Assembly (NCBI RefSeq): GCF_001591105.1
Contig: NZ_BCUD01000018.1
Coordinates: forward strand, 1 to 64,000
Length of the DNA stretch: 64,000 nt
Direction: 5' to 3'
Source: Vibrio nereis NBRC 15637
GTDB lineage: Bacteria; Pseudomonadota; Gammaproteobacteria; Enterobacterales; Vibrionaceae
Positions within the stretch are counted from its first letter, which is position 1. Every line of letters begins with the position of its first letter. The notes below the pieces were generated by a model. That model ran no database searches. It was not told where the DNA came from and was given only the letters and a program-made list of their open reading frames with translations. Below are positions 34,841-44,700 of this stretch, piece after piece. The translations under genes and the position numbers were made by a program.

Positions 34841-35995
34841 TTGGAAAACACCTTTGTTCCTGCTCCACGTATTTCGGTACCTGTTATCGCGCTTGCTTTG
34901 TACGCGGTTGCATCCGGCTATTTGATGAGTCTTATTCCATTAATGTTACCGCACTATGGTTTGGAATCTTCATTGGCGAGTTGGCTGGCCAGTTCATTTT
35001 ATGCTGGGCTTTTAGTAGGTGCTGTAGGCATTGAGCCGCTGGTTAAAAAAATCGGCCATAAAAATGCGTTTGTGCTTTGCCTAAGCTGTTTCATTGTCAC
35101 CATCATGGCATTACCAATGTTTAGTATTGCACCCGTTTGGTTAGCTTCACGCTTTGTCGCTGGTATCGCAGTAGCTGGCGTATTTGTGATTGTTGAGTCT
35201 TGGCTTTTACATGGTGATGAATCTGCCAGAGCAAAACGCCTAGGACTGTACATGGGTGCGCTTTATGGCGGAACATCGATTGGGCAACTTGGGATTGGCA
35301 TCTTAGGGGTTACTGGCGGTGTCCCATTCATCGCCATTTTTACAGTGCTACTTATTGCGATCGTCGTACTGCTTTTTGGAGAGAGCGATCAGCCAGCAAG
35401 CGAAGAAAGCACCCCGCTTTCCTTTAAGCAGATCACCAAACTAAATCATGCTGCCATTATTGGCTGCTTAGTTTCCGGTTTAACGCTAGGCGCAGTGTAC
35501 GGCTTAATGCCATTAGAGCTATCGCAGCGAGGTATTGGGCACGACAATCTAGGTAGCTTAATGGCGTTGGTCATCCTTGGTGGAATGGCAGTCCAACCGC
35601 TTGTGCCTTGGATGTCTAAATATTTTGGACGCATTTTCTTAATGGCTATCTACTGCTTACTTGGGGTTGCAGCCATCGCCATTATTGCAGAAGACAATGG
35701 CATTAAATCACTAGGTGCAGGGTTGTTTTTATTGGGTATGGCGGTATTTGCTCTGTACCCAATAGCCATCAACCTTGGTTGCGACAAGCTGGAAGCAAAC
35801 TATATTGTCTCTGCAACGCAGGTGATGCTGTTTAGCTACAGTATTGGTTCTGTGGCGGGACCTGTGCTTGCCGACTGGTATATGACAAGCACTCAGGGAT
35901 TAATGGGCTACCTATTTTCGACGCTGCTAGCGACTTGCGTATATATGCTACTTGCCAGCATCAAAACCAAACGTCAGGCGGTTGCCGGCGAGTAA
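34841..35995 (+). CDS. MFS transporter, YcaD-like
   Basis: A twelve-helix major-facilitator protein, 384 residues from the TTG at 34841. The first helices read VIALALYAVASGYLMSLIPLMLP, and the family loop RFVAGIAVAGVFVIVESWLL near helix four is shared with the YcaD group of unknown substrate. TTG at 34841 has GAGG eight bases before it; another TTG at 34802 would add 13 residues without such a site. It is monocistronic. The substrate is unknown. Confidence 0.87.
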   Translation: MENTFVPAPRISVPVIALALYAVASGYLMSLIPLMLPHYGLESSLASWLASSFYAGLLVGAVGIEPLVKKIGHKNAFVLCLSCFIVTIMALPMFSIAPVWLASRFVAGIAVAGVFVIVESWLLHGDESARAKRLGLYMGALYGGTSIGQLGIGILGVTGGVPFIAIFTVLLIAIVVLLFGESDQPASEESTPLSFKQITKLNHAAIIGCLVSGLTLGAVYGLMPLELSQRGIGHDNLGSLMALVILGGMAVQPLVPWMSKYFGRIFLMAIYCLLGVAAIAIIAEDNGIKSLGAGLFLLGMAVFALYPIAINLGCDKLEANYIVSATQVMLFSYSIGSVAGPVLADWYMTSTQGLMGYLFSTLLATCVYMLLASIKTKRQAVAGE

Positions 35996-36043
35996 ATATA
36001 TGGGGAGGACGCACTGTGCTCCCCATGGTTTTTTAGGGACGTT

Positions 36044-36439
36044 CTAGTCCTTCTTATCAGCAAGCCTTAACGCGCGATTAGACGCATTTTTAGGCGGTTT
36101 ATTGGGCACTGCTTTGCGTTCTAAAATCAGGTGTCTGGCGGATAGTACTGGGTGGGGTAACAACATTCTCGGCCCTGCATAACGCATCACTGCTTTCATT
36201 GCGACTTTTGGCTCAGGCTTGTAGCAATGAATGGGGCATTTGTTGCATGTTGGTTTATCTTGGCCATATGGGCATCGGTCTAACCTTACTTCCGCATAAG
36301 CCAACAGCTCTTTGCACTCCTCGCACAAGTTGCCTTTCGTACCATGATGATCACGGCAATAGATACTCATCATCGCGCAAACAGTTTTATGCTCCGTCAG
36401 TAAATTAGCGGAAAGAATATTGCTGTGTATGTGCTTCAT
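36044..36439 (-). CDS. ygbA: YgbA-type Cys-rich protein (nitrous-oxide-stimulated promoter family)
   Basis: A 131-residue protein with many Cys and His: CRDHHG, CEEC, RCPYGQDKPTCNKCPIHCY. The spacing is typical of the YgbA family (PF11756), whose gene in enteric bacteria responds to nitric oxide through NsrR and supports recovery from nitrosative stress. The cysteines probably bind a metal or cluster. The ATG at 36439 is preferred to a GTG at 36457, though neither has a strong ribosome site. I see no clear NsrR box upstream. Confidence 0.85.
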   Translation of the reverse strand: MKHIHSNILSANLLTEHKTVCAMMSIYCRDHHGTKGNLCEECKELLAYAEVRLDRCPYGQDKPTCNKCPIHCYKPEPKVAMKAVMRYAGPRMLLPHPVLSARHLILERKAVPNKPPKNASNRALRLADKKD

Positions 36440-36592
36440 CGTTTGCCAGGTACCCACTGATATAACTGTAAATGGATTGTATCGCTAATCGTACCATCAG
36501 GTTAAGCGTTATTATCTTTCTCACTGCTAATCTTCTTATCACCTACACTTAACTTATTGTCGACATCGGATAGTGATACCCGGAGGCTTAGC

Positions 36593-37030
36593 ATGCGTTC
36601 CCTGTTGCTTTTACTTTGCGTGATTTTCAATCCGATCGTTTGTGATGCCTACCCTTCCTACTCTAACCACTGGGCTCATAGAAGTGTTATCTATTTCGCG
36701 CCAAGCAACGATGAGCACGTAAAGCAATTTTTGCTTGAAACAATGATCAATGATTGTGAGTTATCTGAACGTGACATCGTCACTCTTGTTATCACAGCCG
36801 ATGGATTTGCTAACCCAAGCTGGGTGAAAGAAGAGTTTAACCTGCTGAATATGTTCAAGATCTATGGCGTTCCACCCAGTAGGCATACAGCTGTATTGAT
36901 AGGAAAAGATGGAACAGAAAAACTGCGCTGGGGCAAAACAACCGACTGGAAAGCCATAATGCGAATGATAGATTTGTCCCCCACTCGCGAGGCGGAAAGT
37001 TTCAAAAATTCGAGCCCTTGTACTGCTTAG
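36593..37030 (+). CDS. Secreted DUF4174 protein
   Basis: A 145-residue periplasmic protein with a signal peptide (MRSLLLLLCVIFNPIVCDA). The mature part matches the DUF4174 pattern: HRSVIYFAPSNDEHVKQFL, then MFKIYGVPPSRHTAVLIGKDGTEKLRW near the C-terminus. The fold resembles thioredoxin with a Pro loop but has no CxxC. GGAGG six bases before the ATG at 36593 fixes the start; an upstream TTG reading is not used. Nine bases separate it from the CHAD gene, so the two are likely one transcript. Function unknown. Confidence 0.85.
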   Translation: MRSLLLLLCVIFNPIVCDAYPSYSNHWAHRSVIYFAPSNDEHVKQFLLETMINDCELSERDIVTLVITADGFANPSWVKEEFNLLNMFKIYGVPPSRHTAVLIGKDGTEKLRWGKTTDWKAIMRMIDLSPTREAESFKNSSPCTA

Positions 37031-37039
37031 AGCCAACCC

Positions 37040-37972
37040 ATGACACTACCTCCCAAATACACGACTAATCAGACTTTCTCTGCCGATAGTGATTTACCCT
37101 ATTTGTTTGGTCGTTACCTTTTAGGTCAATTTGAATACGCACGTAGTTTGGAAAACGATATTCAGGAAGATCGTGACCCTGAGTATTTGCATCAATACCG
37201 TGTATCACTTCGCCGTTGTCGTTCATTAATTAAATTACTCAAAGAACTGCTACCACCTTTTGAGGTTAGTTTAATCAGCACACATTTAGTTACTCTTATG
37301 AAACCAACTAGCCGACTACGAGATCTAGATGTCTTCTTGTTGAGCAAGAGAAACTACCTATCAGGGACAGCAAAACACAAGCGGGCGATCGAAACTTTAT
37401 TCGAAGGTATTGCAAAGGAGAGAAAACAAGAGCAAGCACGTGTGAAAGCGTGGCTAAACACCCCGGACTATACTGCTACCTGCGCTTTGTTGCGAAATAG
37501 CCTTATGCGTTCAGTAGCGTCCGACTCGCTCCCTATTCAGTATTCAACCAAGTTATTTGCCAGTAATAAGATTCTCACCTACCAGAAAAAAGTGCTGAGT
37601 AAGTGTACGAAAATCAGTAAAAAAAGCCCTGATGCCGCTGTCCATAAAGTTCGTATCGAGTGTAAAAAGCTGCGTTACTTATTGGAGTACTTTGCGCCTC
37701 TGTATATCGATAACTACCACAAAAAGAACGTGGCACGACTCAAGTCACTCCAAGACAAGTTAGGGGATTTTAATGACTCATCAACTCAGTTGGCGCATTT
37801 TATCGACCTGCGTGATAAATCAGAACAGAGTAAATCGGTCAGAAAGGCGATTAACTCTCTTGTGTGTCTTACTCAGAAACAACATGAATTAGCAAGAGAG
37901 GCCGCGTTAGAAGAGATCAGAACCTTTAGAAAGCATGTGGCAAACAGTAATACTACAGCGCCCTATCTATAA
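37040..37972 (+). CDS. CHAD-domain protein
   Basis: A 310-residue all-helical protein of the CHAD family. Conserved His and basic residues appear in QYRVSLRRCRSLIKLL near 50, in RLRDLDVFLL near 95 and again in AVHKVRIECKKLRYLLEYF near 210, giving the two-fold four-helix layout with a basic groove. CHAD domains bind inorganic polyphosphate. No triphosphate-tunnel (CYTH) domain is fused or adjacent. It follows the DUF4174 gene in the same operon. Confidence 0.9.
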   Translation: MTLPPKYTTNQTFSADSDLPYLFGRYLLGQFEYARSLENDIQEDRDPEYLHQYRVSLRRCRSLIKLLKELLPPFEVSLISTHLVTLMKPTSRLRDLDVFLLSKRNYLSGTAKHKRAIETLFEGIAKERKQEQARVKAWLNTPDYTATCALLRNSLMRSVASDSLPIQYSTKLFASNKILTYQKKVLSKCTKISKKSPDAAVHKVRIECKKLRYLLEYFAPLYIDNYHKKNVARLKSLQDKLGDFNDSSTQLAHFIDLRDKSEQSKSVRKAINSLVCLTQKQHELAREAALEEIRTFRKHVANSNTTAPYL

Positions 37973-38062
37973 AATGTGCTGATCAACGGAATTTTTCAGT
38001 GGGATATGCTTTTCAGGCCCGAAAAACAAAAATACCAGCACTAAGGGCTGGCAAATAAGTAA

Positions 38063-38136
38063 TGGAGGCGCCTCCCGGAGTCGAACCGAGGTCCACGGAT
38101 TTGCAATCCGCTGCATAGCCACTCTGCCAAGGCGCC
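38063..38136 (-). tRNA. tRNA-Cys (GCA)
   Basis: A 74-base tRNA with encoded CCA. The acceptor stem GGCGCCT pairs with AGGCGCC, the anticodon loop holds GCA, and the T-arm has GGTTCGACTCC. It is downstream of tRNA-Leu in the same transcript. Confidence 0.97.
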
Positions 38137-38173
38137 TTACCTGATTTTTTTAACTCTATCAGAGAGAGTTTGA

Positions 38174-38260
38174 TGGTGCCCCGGGCCGGACTTGAACCGG
38201 CACAGCGCGAACGCCGAGGGATTTTAAATCCCTTGTGTCTACCAATTCCACCACCAGGGC
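38174..38260 (-). tRNA. tRNA-Leu (TAA)
   Basis: An 87-base class II tRNA with a long variable arm and encoded CCA. The acceptor GCCCTGG pairs with CCGGGGC (one G-U), the anticodon loop TTTAAAA gives TAA, and the T-arm has GGTTCAAGTCC. It lies 37 bases upstream of tRNA-Cys. Confidence 0.97.
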
Positions 38261-38287
38261 AACGCAATCATGCGATGGTAACACCAC

Positions 38288-38315
38288 CTCGATACCTTAT
38301 AGGGGGAGTATCGAG
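38288..38315 (-). other. Inverted repeat in the tRNA leader
   Basis: CTCGATAC at 38288-38295 is the exact inverse complement of GTATCGAG at 38308-38315. It lies in the 5' leader of the Leu-Cys tRNA transcript and may be part of the precursor fold. Confidence 0.5.
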
Positions 38316-38347
38316 CTCTAACGGCCTGTGCCGTAAGAACGAGGCGT

Positions 38348-38375
38348 ACTTTAACGGATTAAGATTTGAGGTCAA
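38348..38375 (-). promoter_or_regulatory. Promoter of the tRNA-Leu/tRNA-Cys transcript
   Basis: Read on the minus strand: TTGACC (38370-38375), 16-base spacer, TAAAGT (38348-38353), then a GC-containing discriminator ACGCCTC, as in stringently controlled stable-RNA promoters. Confidence 0.65.
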
Positions 38376-38533
38376 TAAAAATTTTCATATTTATCAATCA
38401 AATGGACATTAAATAGCCCTTCAAGACGACTTTGCATTCAATGCGGACACAAAGCAACCAAAAAAGATTAACTACTTATAATTAATGCGCAGACATAAAT
38501 TCTACTAGGACAAAAAGACTTTTCCCGTCACAC

Positions 38534-38595
38534 GAGCACTTTCTCCAAATTGTATAAAGTGCTCTAGCTGTAACACCTGTAACACCTGTAACACC
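38534..38595. repeat. Inverted repeat followed by three tandem 9-mers
   Basis: GAGCACTTT (38534-38542) and AAAGTGCTC (38556-38564) form a 9-bp inverted repeat. Four bases later TGTAACACC occurs three times without interruption (38569-38595). The element lies in the long gene-free stretch 38376-38942 before the DUF11-like protein gene and could be a regulator's binding array or a replication-slippage tract. Confidence 0.6.
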
Positions 38596-38942
38596 TGAGT
38601 TTACGTGTTACTTACCCCACTGATTTCTCATGTATTTTTATGTTAATCATTCCAACGCTGTTTCACTAAGTGTCCACCAATTACGCTAGCTTCATTCTGA
38701 AATATTAAAAAACCATATAAAAATCAGTCATATATAGATTGGTTTGTTTTTTGCTTTTGTATTGGCCAGTTGACGGCAGACTCAAAGACGTAAAGTGAGG
38801 TACTGATCATTCGAGGACTGCTGTCTTGGAACAAGGGCTAGAAGTTAAGATGGTGCTGATGTTAGCACAACCGATATTAGTGCAAACATAGTTGCCATCA
38901 AAAAAACCCTTTTTATCAACTTGATATGACACAAGAAGGTAA

Positions 38943-41390
38943 ATGATGGAACGATTAATATATAGTCGGCTCACCAAAACACTCAGTATTGCTTTGGTTA
39001 GCACTGCTGCCCTGTATGGGATAACGAGTCATTCTCCCGCTCATGCTGAGGCCTATTCGCTTTCCCCTGCCGAGAAAGTTTGTATGGCCGACGCTTATCT
39101 GTTAGAGCCGGGGAACTCACTGCCTCAGGATGCATTAAACTGTACCGCCAACGACGTTGAAATTACCAAGGTGATACCATTAGATCCGAATGCGGAATGT
39201 TCACCAGGTAAGATATTTTCATTTCAAGCAGATGTCACCATTCGTACCAATGCGAATGAACGTTACGATACGACTTTCTACCTCCCTTTAACTGAAGATA
39301 GCCCGCAGATTGTGCAAGACGGTGGAAGAAACTGTAGCATGATTTTACCTGTACCTGGCGGCAGTGGAGAAACAGCAGACGTCGACCTTGACGGCGACGC
39401 TTGTGGTGATATCACCAAGGCCTTGGGACCAGATGAGTACACGCTGACCAACGAAACCATCACAATGCTGTGTACCGATGAAGATAATGACAATCGTGCA
39501 GACTTCACTTATTGTGCCGCTTGGGATAATCAAGAGCGTGATAACTGTACAATTGCAGAAGATCCTTATCCGGGCCAAATCCCGAACACTAAGTCTAAAT
39601 GTAATTGTGACACCTTTAATATTGATGTATTCATCAAACCCGATCCTCCAGCAATTACCAAAACACTTAAGACTACCAACACATTACCAGAACCAGGGGG
39701 TGAATTTACTTACTCAGTGAGCTTCACTAACGACAACTCAACTTCACTGTTTATCACATCGCTAACTGATGAATTTGATATCGGTGCAGACGGTCTTTAC
39801 AGTGAAGAATCTCTGAACCTATGGGGTTCTACCACAACGGTGACTTCAGCTACACCTGACGGAATCTATCTGACAGACACCGAGTGTATGCAGCCCGCGG
39901 ACATAGGTAATGGTGCTGGCGAAATTCCTCCATCTAGTACCTACAGCTGTGAATTTACGATACACGTCGTCGCTAGTGATTTGCCAAACATCACCGATCC
40001 TATGATTGCAGCGCCATTACTTATCGACGACGTCGTGGCACTGAGTCTACTAGATAAAAATGGTGACGATGTGCTCAATGGTGAAACTTGCCCAATGGGG
40101 CTTGGTGGTGTAGCGGGTCGATTCTGTAGTAATAAGCAGTCTGTAGAGATCACCAATTTACCACCTGAAATTAGTGTTTCTAAAACTGCCGACCCAACTT
40201 CCGTTTTAGAACCAGGTGATGAGGTTGAGTTTACTGTGACTGTCACTAACGATGCGGCAGCCAATGAAACGTGGGACTCACCTCTAACATTAACCAGCCT
40301 AACAGATACTGACTTTAACTTACTCAGTGTTGGTGGAGCAGTAACAGCGACAACCTGTAATACCGGCGTTACGATTGCAGCAGGTAGCGATTATACTTGT
40401 ACATTCACTGCGCTTATAGAAGGGGATTTTGGTGATACAGCGCACTCCAACACCGTCACTGCGGTAGCGACAGACGATGAGAACGATACTGATACAGCGA
40501 TGAACAGTGCCACTGTCAGCTTCTCTGATGTACCGTCCGTTATTGCACTGATCAAAACAGCTGGCGGCGAGGCAGATGGTGTAACCCACCAAGTGCCAGA
40601 AACCGGTGATAGTGGCAACTTTGAAGATGTCGTTTACAAGTTTGAGTTCAGTGTGGATGGAAGCAGTGTGGATAACGTTACCTTCGACACTTTAGAAGAT
40701 GTGGTTGACCCAGATGGCGCTGCGACATTTACAGACCTAACCTCACAATGTGATGTCGACTCCAAAAATGGTGCCCCTCTTGTCCCTACTGTGCCACTTG
40801 GCGACGGGGTTGAGCTGATGCCAGGAGAATACGCAAGCTGTGAAATTACTTTGCAAGTTCAAGGTAATGCCGGTGAAACACTCACCAATATGGCCACAAT
40901 CCGAGGTATTGACTCTGATGGCGCAATGAAAGATGCCAGTGACCCTGCCGACGTCGAGTTCCTCGATGTACCGCTGCAGATCACTCCTGAAATTGCTCTT
41001 AAAGCCAGAGTGTTTGTACGCTTGCCAAATAACGGTGTCGATGATGTAACTATCGCAGCACTGAAAATTGGTGGTGTTAACCTGGTAGACGGTGGTGGTG
41101 TTCCTGGAGCATTTGATATTCTCAACGAAACCGGGCTTGGCTTTGGACCTTACGGTGCCGCTGACGGACCATACTCGTTCTGTTCTGCTAGTGCAGTTAT
41201 CTCGCAAGGGTCGACGCTTGAGTGCGGCTTTACGATCAAACTGTACCCAGGATTTGCTACCGGTATTACTGATCCAGACATCAACCAGTTGTTTACTGGC
41301 CCGAACGGCTTAATCTTCTCGCTGGACGATGGCGATTCCGCTCCAGTCGATACACAGGTTGAAATGATCTTTGTTACGAATGAGCCTTAA
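38943..41390 (+). CDS. Large secreted protein with DUF11-like repeat domains
   Basis: An 815-residue exported protein with a signal sequence (cleavage likely after SHSPAHA, near residue 34). A Cys-rich N-terminal part (about 35-230) is followed by a series of beta-sandwich repeats at about 235-400, 410-530 and 535-680, each with a DUF11-like opening (EISVSKTADPTSVLEPGDEV, FTVTVTND) and a Cys pair late in the repeat. The last part (690-815) is more divergent. Overall composition is acidic, rich in Asp and Thr. No anchor, transmembrane helix or catalytic motif is visible, so it is probably released or held by other surface proteins. Adhesion or a structural role is a guess. AGAAGG before ATG 38943 supports the start; the ATG at 38946 is an alternative. 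Confidence 0.82.
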   Translation: MMERLIYSRLTKTLSIALVSTAALYGITSHSPAHAEAYSLSPAEKVCMADAYLLEPGNSLPQDALNCTANDVEITKVIPLDPNAECSPGKIFSFQADVTIRTNANERYDTTFYLPLTEDSPQIVQDGGRNCSMILPVPGGSGETADVDLDGDACGDITKALGPDEYTLTNETITMLCTDEDNDNRADFTYCAAWDNQERDNCTIAEDPYPGQIPNTKSKCNCDTFNIDVFIKPDPPAITKTLKTTNTLPEPGGEFTYSVSFTNDNSTSLFITSLTDEFDIGADGLYSEESLNLWGSTTTVTSATPDGIYLTDTECMQPADIGNGAGEIPPSSTYSCEFTIHVVASDLPNITDPMIAAPLLIDDVVALSLLDKNGDDVLNGETCPMGLGGVAGRFCSNKQSVEITNLPPEISVSKTADPTSVLEPGDEVEFTVTVTNDAAANETWDSPLTLTSLTDTDFNLLSVGGAVTATTCNTGVTIAAGSDYTCTFTALIEGDFGDTAHSNTVTAVATDDENDTDTAMNSATVSFSDVPSVIALIKTAGGEADGVTHQVPETGDSGNFEDVVYKFEFSVDGSSVDNVTFDTLEDVVDPDGAATFTDLTSQCDVDSKNGAPLVPTVPLGDGVELMPGEYASCEITLQVQGNAGETLTNMATIRGIDSDGAMKDASDPADVEFLDVPLQITPEIALKARVFVRLPNNGVDDVTIAALKIGGVNLVDGGGVPGAFDILNETGLGFGPYGAADGPYSFCSASAVISQGSTLECGFTIKLYPGFATGITDPDINQLFTGPNGLIFSLDDGDSAPVDTQVEMIFVTNEP

Positions 41391-41435
41391 AGCATTGTCT
41401 AGCATGCAATAACCCATTCTGATACAAAGTAAAAC

Positions 41436-41467
41436 TAAAGGACGATTAGTTAACTCATCGTCCTTTA
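41436..41467 (+). terminator. Rho-independent terminator after the DUF11-like gene
   Basis: An 11-bp perfect stem (TAAAGGACGAT at 41436-41446 with ATCGTCCTTTA at 41457-41467) is followed by AT-rich sequence. The remaining bases up to 41629 hold no gene. Confidence 0.75.
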
Positions 41468-41629
41468 ATTATTATACCTTCAATATAAGACCATACTTAA
41501 AACGATCAGTGACGATATTAGTTTACCTACTCTTTGGGTGTAAGAGGAACTCGGGGATTTACCAGCCTTGTTTGATCAAAAACTTTCAGAAGAAACAAAA
41601 CCATAATTTTTATTTCACAGGACAAACAT

Positions 41630-41664
41630 AAAAGAGGCAATGGATATACAACATTGCCTCTTTT
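41630..41664. terminator. Terminator after the metalloprotease gene
   Basis: A 13-bp perfect stem (AAAAGAGGCAATG at 41630-41642 with CATTGCCTCTTTT at 41652-41664). The A-run on its left serves as T-run for the leftward gene, and the element could act in both directions. Confidence 0.88.
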
Positions 41665-41703
41665 ATTGTGGTTTATATAACCTTTAACTAGCTCAGGTAT
41701 CGA

Positions 41704-44700
41704 CTATTTTTTACCTTTACCCTTGTTACCACCGCCGCTCTCAGAGCCACTCATGCTGATAGAGACGGTTGCTGTCGCCGTTTTATCCCCATCACTGATG
41801 GAATAAGTAAACGTATCGCTGTTCTTAAAGCTTTTAGCTGGCGTATAAAGCAGTTGTCCATCCGCGGTAATTTGAACCGACCCTTTAGCTCCCTGAGTCA
41901 CGCTGACAATGGACAACGTATCCCCTTCGGGATCGCTATCGTTGGCCAGGACATTGATCAACATAGCGTTCTTAGAAGACAACGTTATCGCATCGTTCAC
42001 TGCTACTGGTGATGTATTCACTGCACTAGCAACAACGTAGGTGGCCGTTCCACTACTGATTAAGTTAGTTTGTTCAGTATTTTGCGCTTTGATAATAACG
42101 TTATACATACCCTCTGGCGCTGTCGTTGCCGAAGTTACGTTAAGCCATAACGTCGCACTCTGGCCTGGATTCAGGGTCACGTTGCTGTTTGTCGCACTCC
42201 AGCCCGCAGGCAACTCAGCGAACACATTGAAGGTTGTTGCCGCGCAGTCTGATTTATCCTGATTGGTGACCGTCACATTATAAGCTACGGACGTACCAGC
42301 TGCGACCTCACCTGAGGTCGACGAGATTGCCATTCGAGGAGCCACTGAGTTGCAAACCAGCTCTGTAGCCGCCACCGAATAACGCTCTTCAGCACTACTA
42401 CGATAGCTGATGTCCGCCGTATTAAATGCATTCACATTTACGGGATAAACCCCTTCTGAAGCGTCAATAGAGGATGTTACATTTAGCTTCACAGACGCCT
42501 TCCCACCCGGTTCTAACGTAACCGTATTGCTATCTGCAGTCCAACCGTCAGGCACGTTGGCAATGACATCGACAACCGCAGCATCACAAGTCTCACTGTC
42601 CTGACTGGTCAACGTAGCGGTGTAACTCACTGTTGTGCCTGGCGCAACTTCACCACTTTGGTTTGCCGTTAGCGCCAATACAGGGTTTGCCAACAAACAC
42701 ACCTCCATAGGAGCTTCAACCGTATAGTTTGCCGTCACTTGATTAAGATAACGGCTGTCAGCTCCGTTGACCGCCTGAATGGCGATATCGTATGCGCCGT
42801 CTGCTGCCATTTCGCTCGACGTGATACTCACCGTAGTCGTGCCACTGATTCCCGGAGCCAGGCTCAATGTGGCATTGCTAGCAGTCCAACCAGCCGGTAC
42901 ATTAGCCGACACATTGAAACCTGAAGCTGGACATCCATTGCCATCATTGTTTTTCACTGTCACGTTGTAACTGACGGTACTTCCTGCTACCCCACTAACT
43001 ACTGTGTTCGGTGCCAGTGTCACTGTAGGATTGCTCTGTGCACAGGTTTGTGCCGAAAAGCTGACATGCACACTTGCACCCGTACTATTTGCCCACTCAG
43101 TGGTAATCGTGACGCCAGCTTCAGGATCGGTATAACTGCTACCGACAGGCAGTGCAGCATCATCCATATCGACCCAAGAGCTAGACGGTGTCATATCCAG
43201 TAACTGAGAGCCTTTGGTATTCGCTTCTGATGCAACACGGAATACCACACCATTGGTAATACCATCTTTGCCTTCTAGAAAGCTGTCAAATCCTATCGGC
43301 TGACGATACTCAATATAATACCAGCTAGGTTCACCCGTGACAGAATCCGTACCACGTCTGACTTTCAGACTTTTCAACGTCCCCACCGCCGTCGACTCGT
43401 ATGGCGCAAGTTGATAACTGCCGTCGCTATCCGCAACAACTATCTCGCTCTCGCTACGACTTATCCACCCCAACAGCTCTTTGTTGTACGCACCATAATG
43501 CCCTTTAACGCCAGCCGCTCCCATGATGTCTAGGGTATCTCCGTATGTAACCGAAACACAGTTATCACCAATAACATCATCACCACAATCCAGCTTTTCA
43601 GCATGGTGCAATCCAAAGTTATGACCCAACTCGTGACCAATCGTGTTCAAGGTAAGAGCTCCATTTATCCAAGCTCTTGATTGAGTGCCGCCCAGAGTTC
43701 CCTTTCCAGTCCAGCCACAACTGGCTACCTTCGGAAACACATAAATCAGTCGGCTATAATTACTCAAATCAATACCGTCTTCTTCGGCATACTGACGGGC
43801 ATAACGATCAATACTGCTCGAGTCACAGGTTGTAGAGTCCATTGGCAACGTGTTGTAACCATGTACATCACCGTTCAACCAAGTCTGACCACTCGAGTTT
43901 TCTTTCACGAATTGATTGACGGTTCCAAAGACCATGCTTTTGACTTCATCAATGCTCCACGGCTGTTGTACATTATCTTGAAAATTGACAAGCAAAACTA
44001 ACGTACGTTGCTCCCCTTTAGTATTAGATAAGGAAGAAGTACTTACAGCAGAAGTTGGCGATGTTTCTGTACTATCTTGTGCCAGAATCGTTAAACCATC
44101 CTTCTCATTTGTGACTAACAGAGAATCTGGTGATTCAGTGGTGCTTTTAAATTTCCAGACACGAGCACGAACTTTACTGCCCGTTTTAAACGCTTTGTTC
44201 TTCACGTCTTGTGCCATGTTTAGCTCAATACGACCGTTTGCTGTTTTCAATACATGACGCAGACGACTCTTACTGTGATCTTCATAGTCTTCATAAAAGA
44301 CTTCCAACTCACCTTCAAGCTCCTGTTTTTGCTCCAGTAACGCCTGTACTTCCTCGGGCATTTCGTTACGCTGTTTTTTTGTCATAACAACACTAGATAC
44401 AGAAGCAGGATCTGCTTGTGCAAGTTCAGACAAAAGAGACTGACGTTCTTTTACGAGAGAAACCATCTGGTTAAGATAGTTTGCTTTGCTTTTATCTTTT
44501 GCACTAAGGTAGTGAGCGAGAGCTTTCGTTAGTGCTTTGGTATTATCCAAAGCACTTTGGCGCTTCTCTGACGCAATACCCAAACCAGACTTTGATTGAC
44601 TATTGTTCTGCTCTGCGGGGTGTTCATGCGTAAAGATCGCATCTTGAGATACCGCTGATGTATTGAACAAAAGTGTCGATGTTCCTAGAAGGAGTACAGT

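Noticed and set aside
38063-38260. The tRNA pair as the attachment site of an integrated island
   Set aside because: Both tRNAs are complete, no integrase lies beside them and no duplicated 3' tRNA fragment is seen in the window.
38569-38595. Three tandem 9-mers as a possible CRISPR remnant
   Set aside because: Units are too short, have no spacers, and no cas gene is present.
38760-38930. Sequence with GACGTAAAG before the DUF11-like gene, recalling the cyclic-di-GMP (GEMM) riboswitch core
   Set aside because: The paired P1a/P1b stems, the GGCAAA stretch and the tetraloop-receptor arrangement of the riboswitch cannot be drawn from these bases.
40743-41207. A 154-codon leftward open frame inside the DUF11-like gene
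   Set aside because: It is antisense to a clearly coding frame with a signal peptide and repeats; it has Cys/Arg-rich shadow composition and no start signals.
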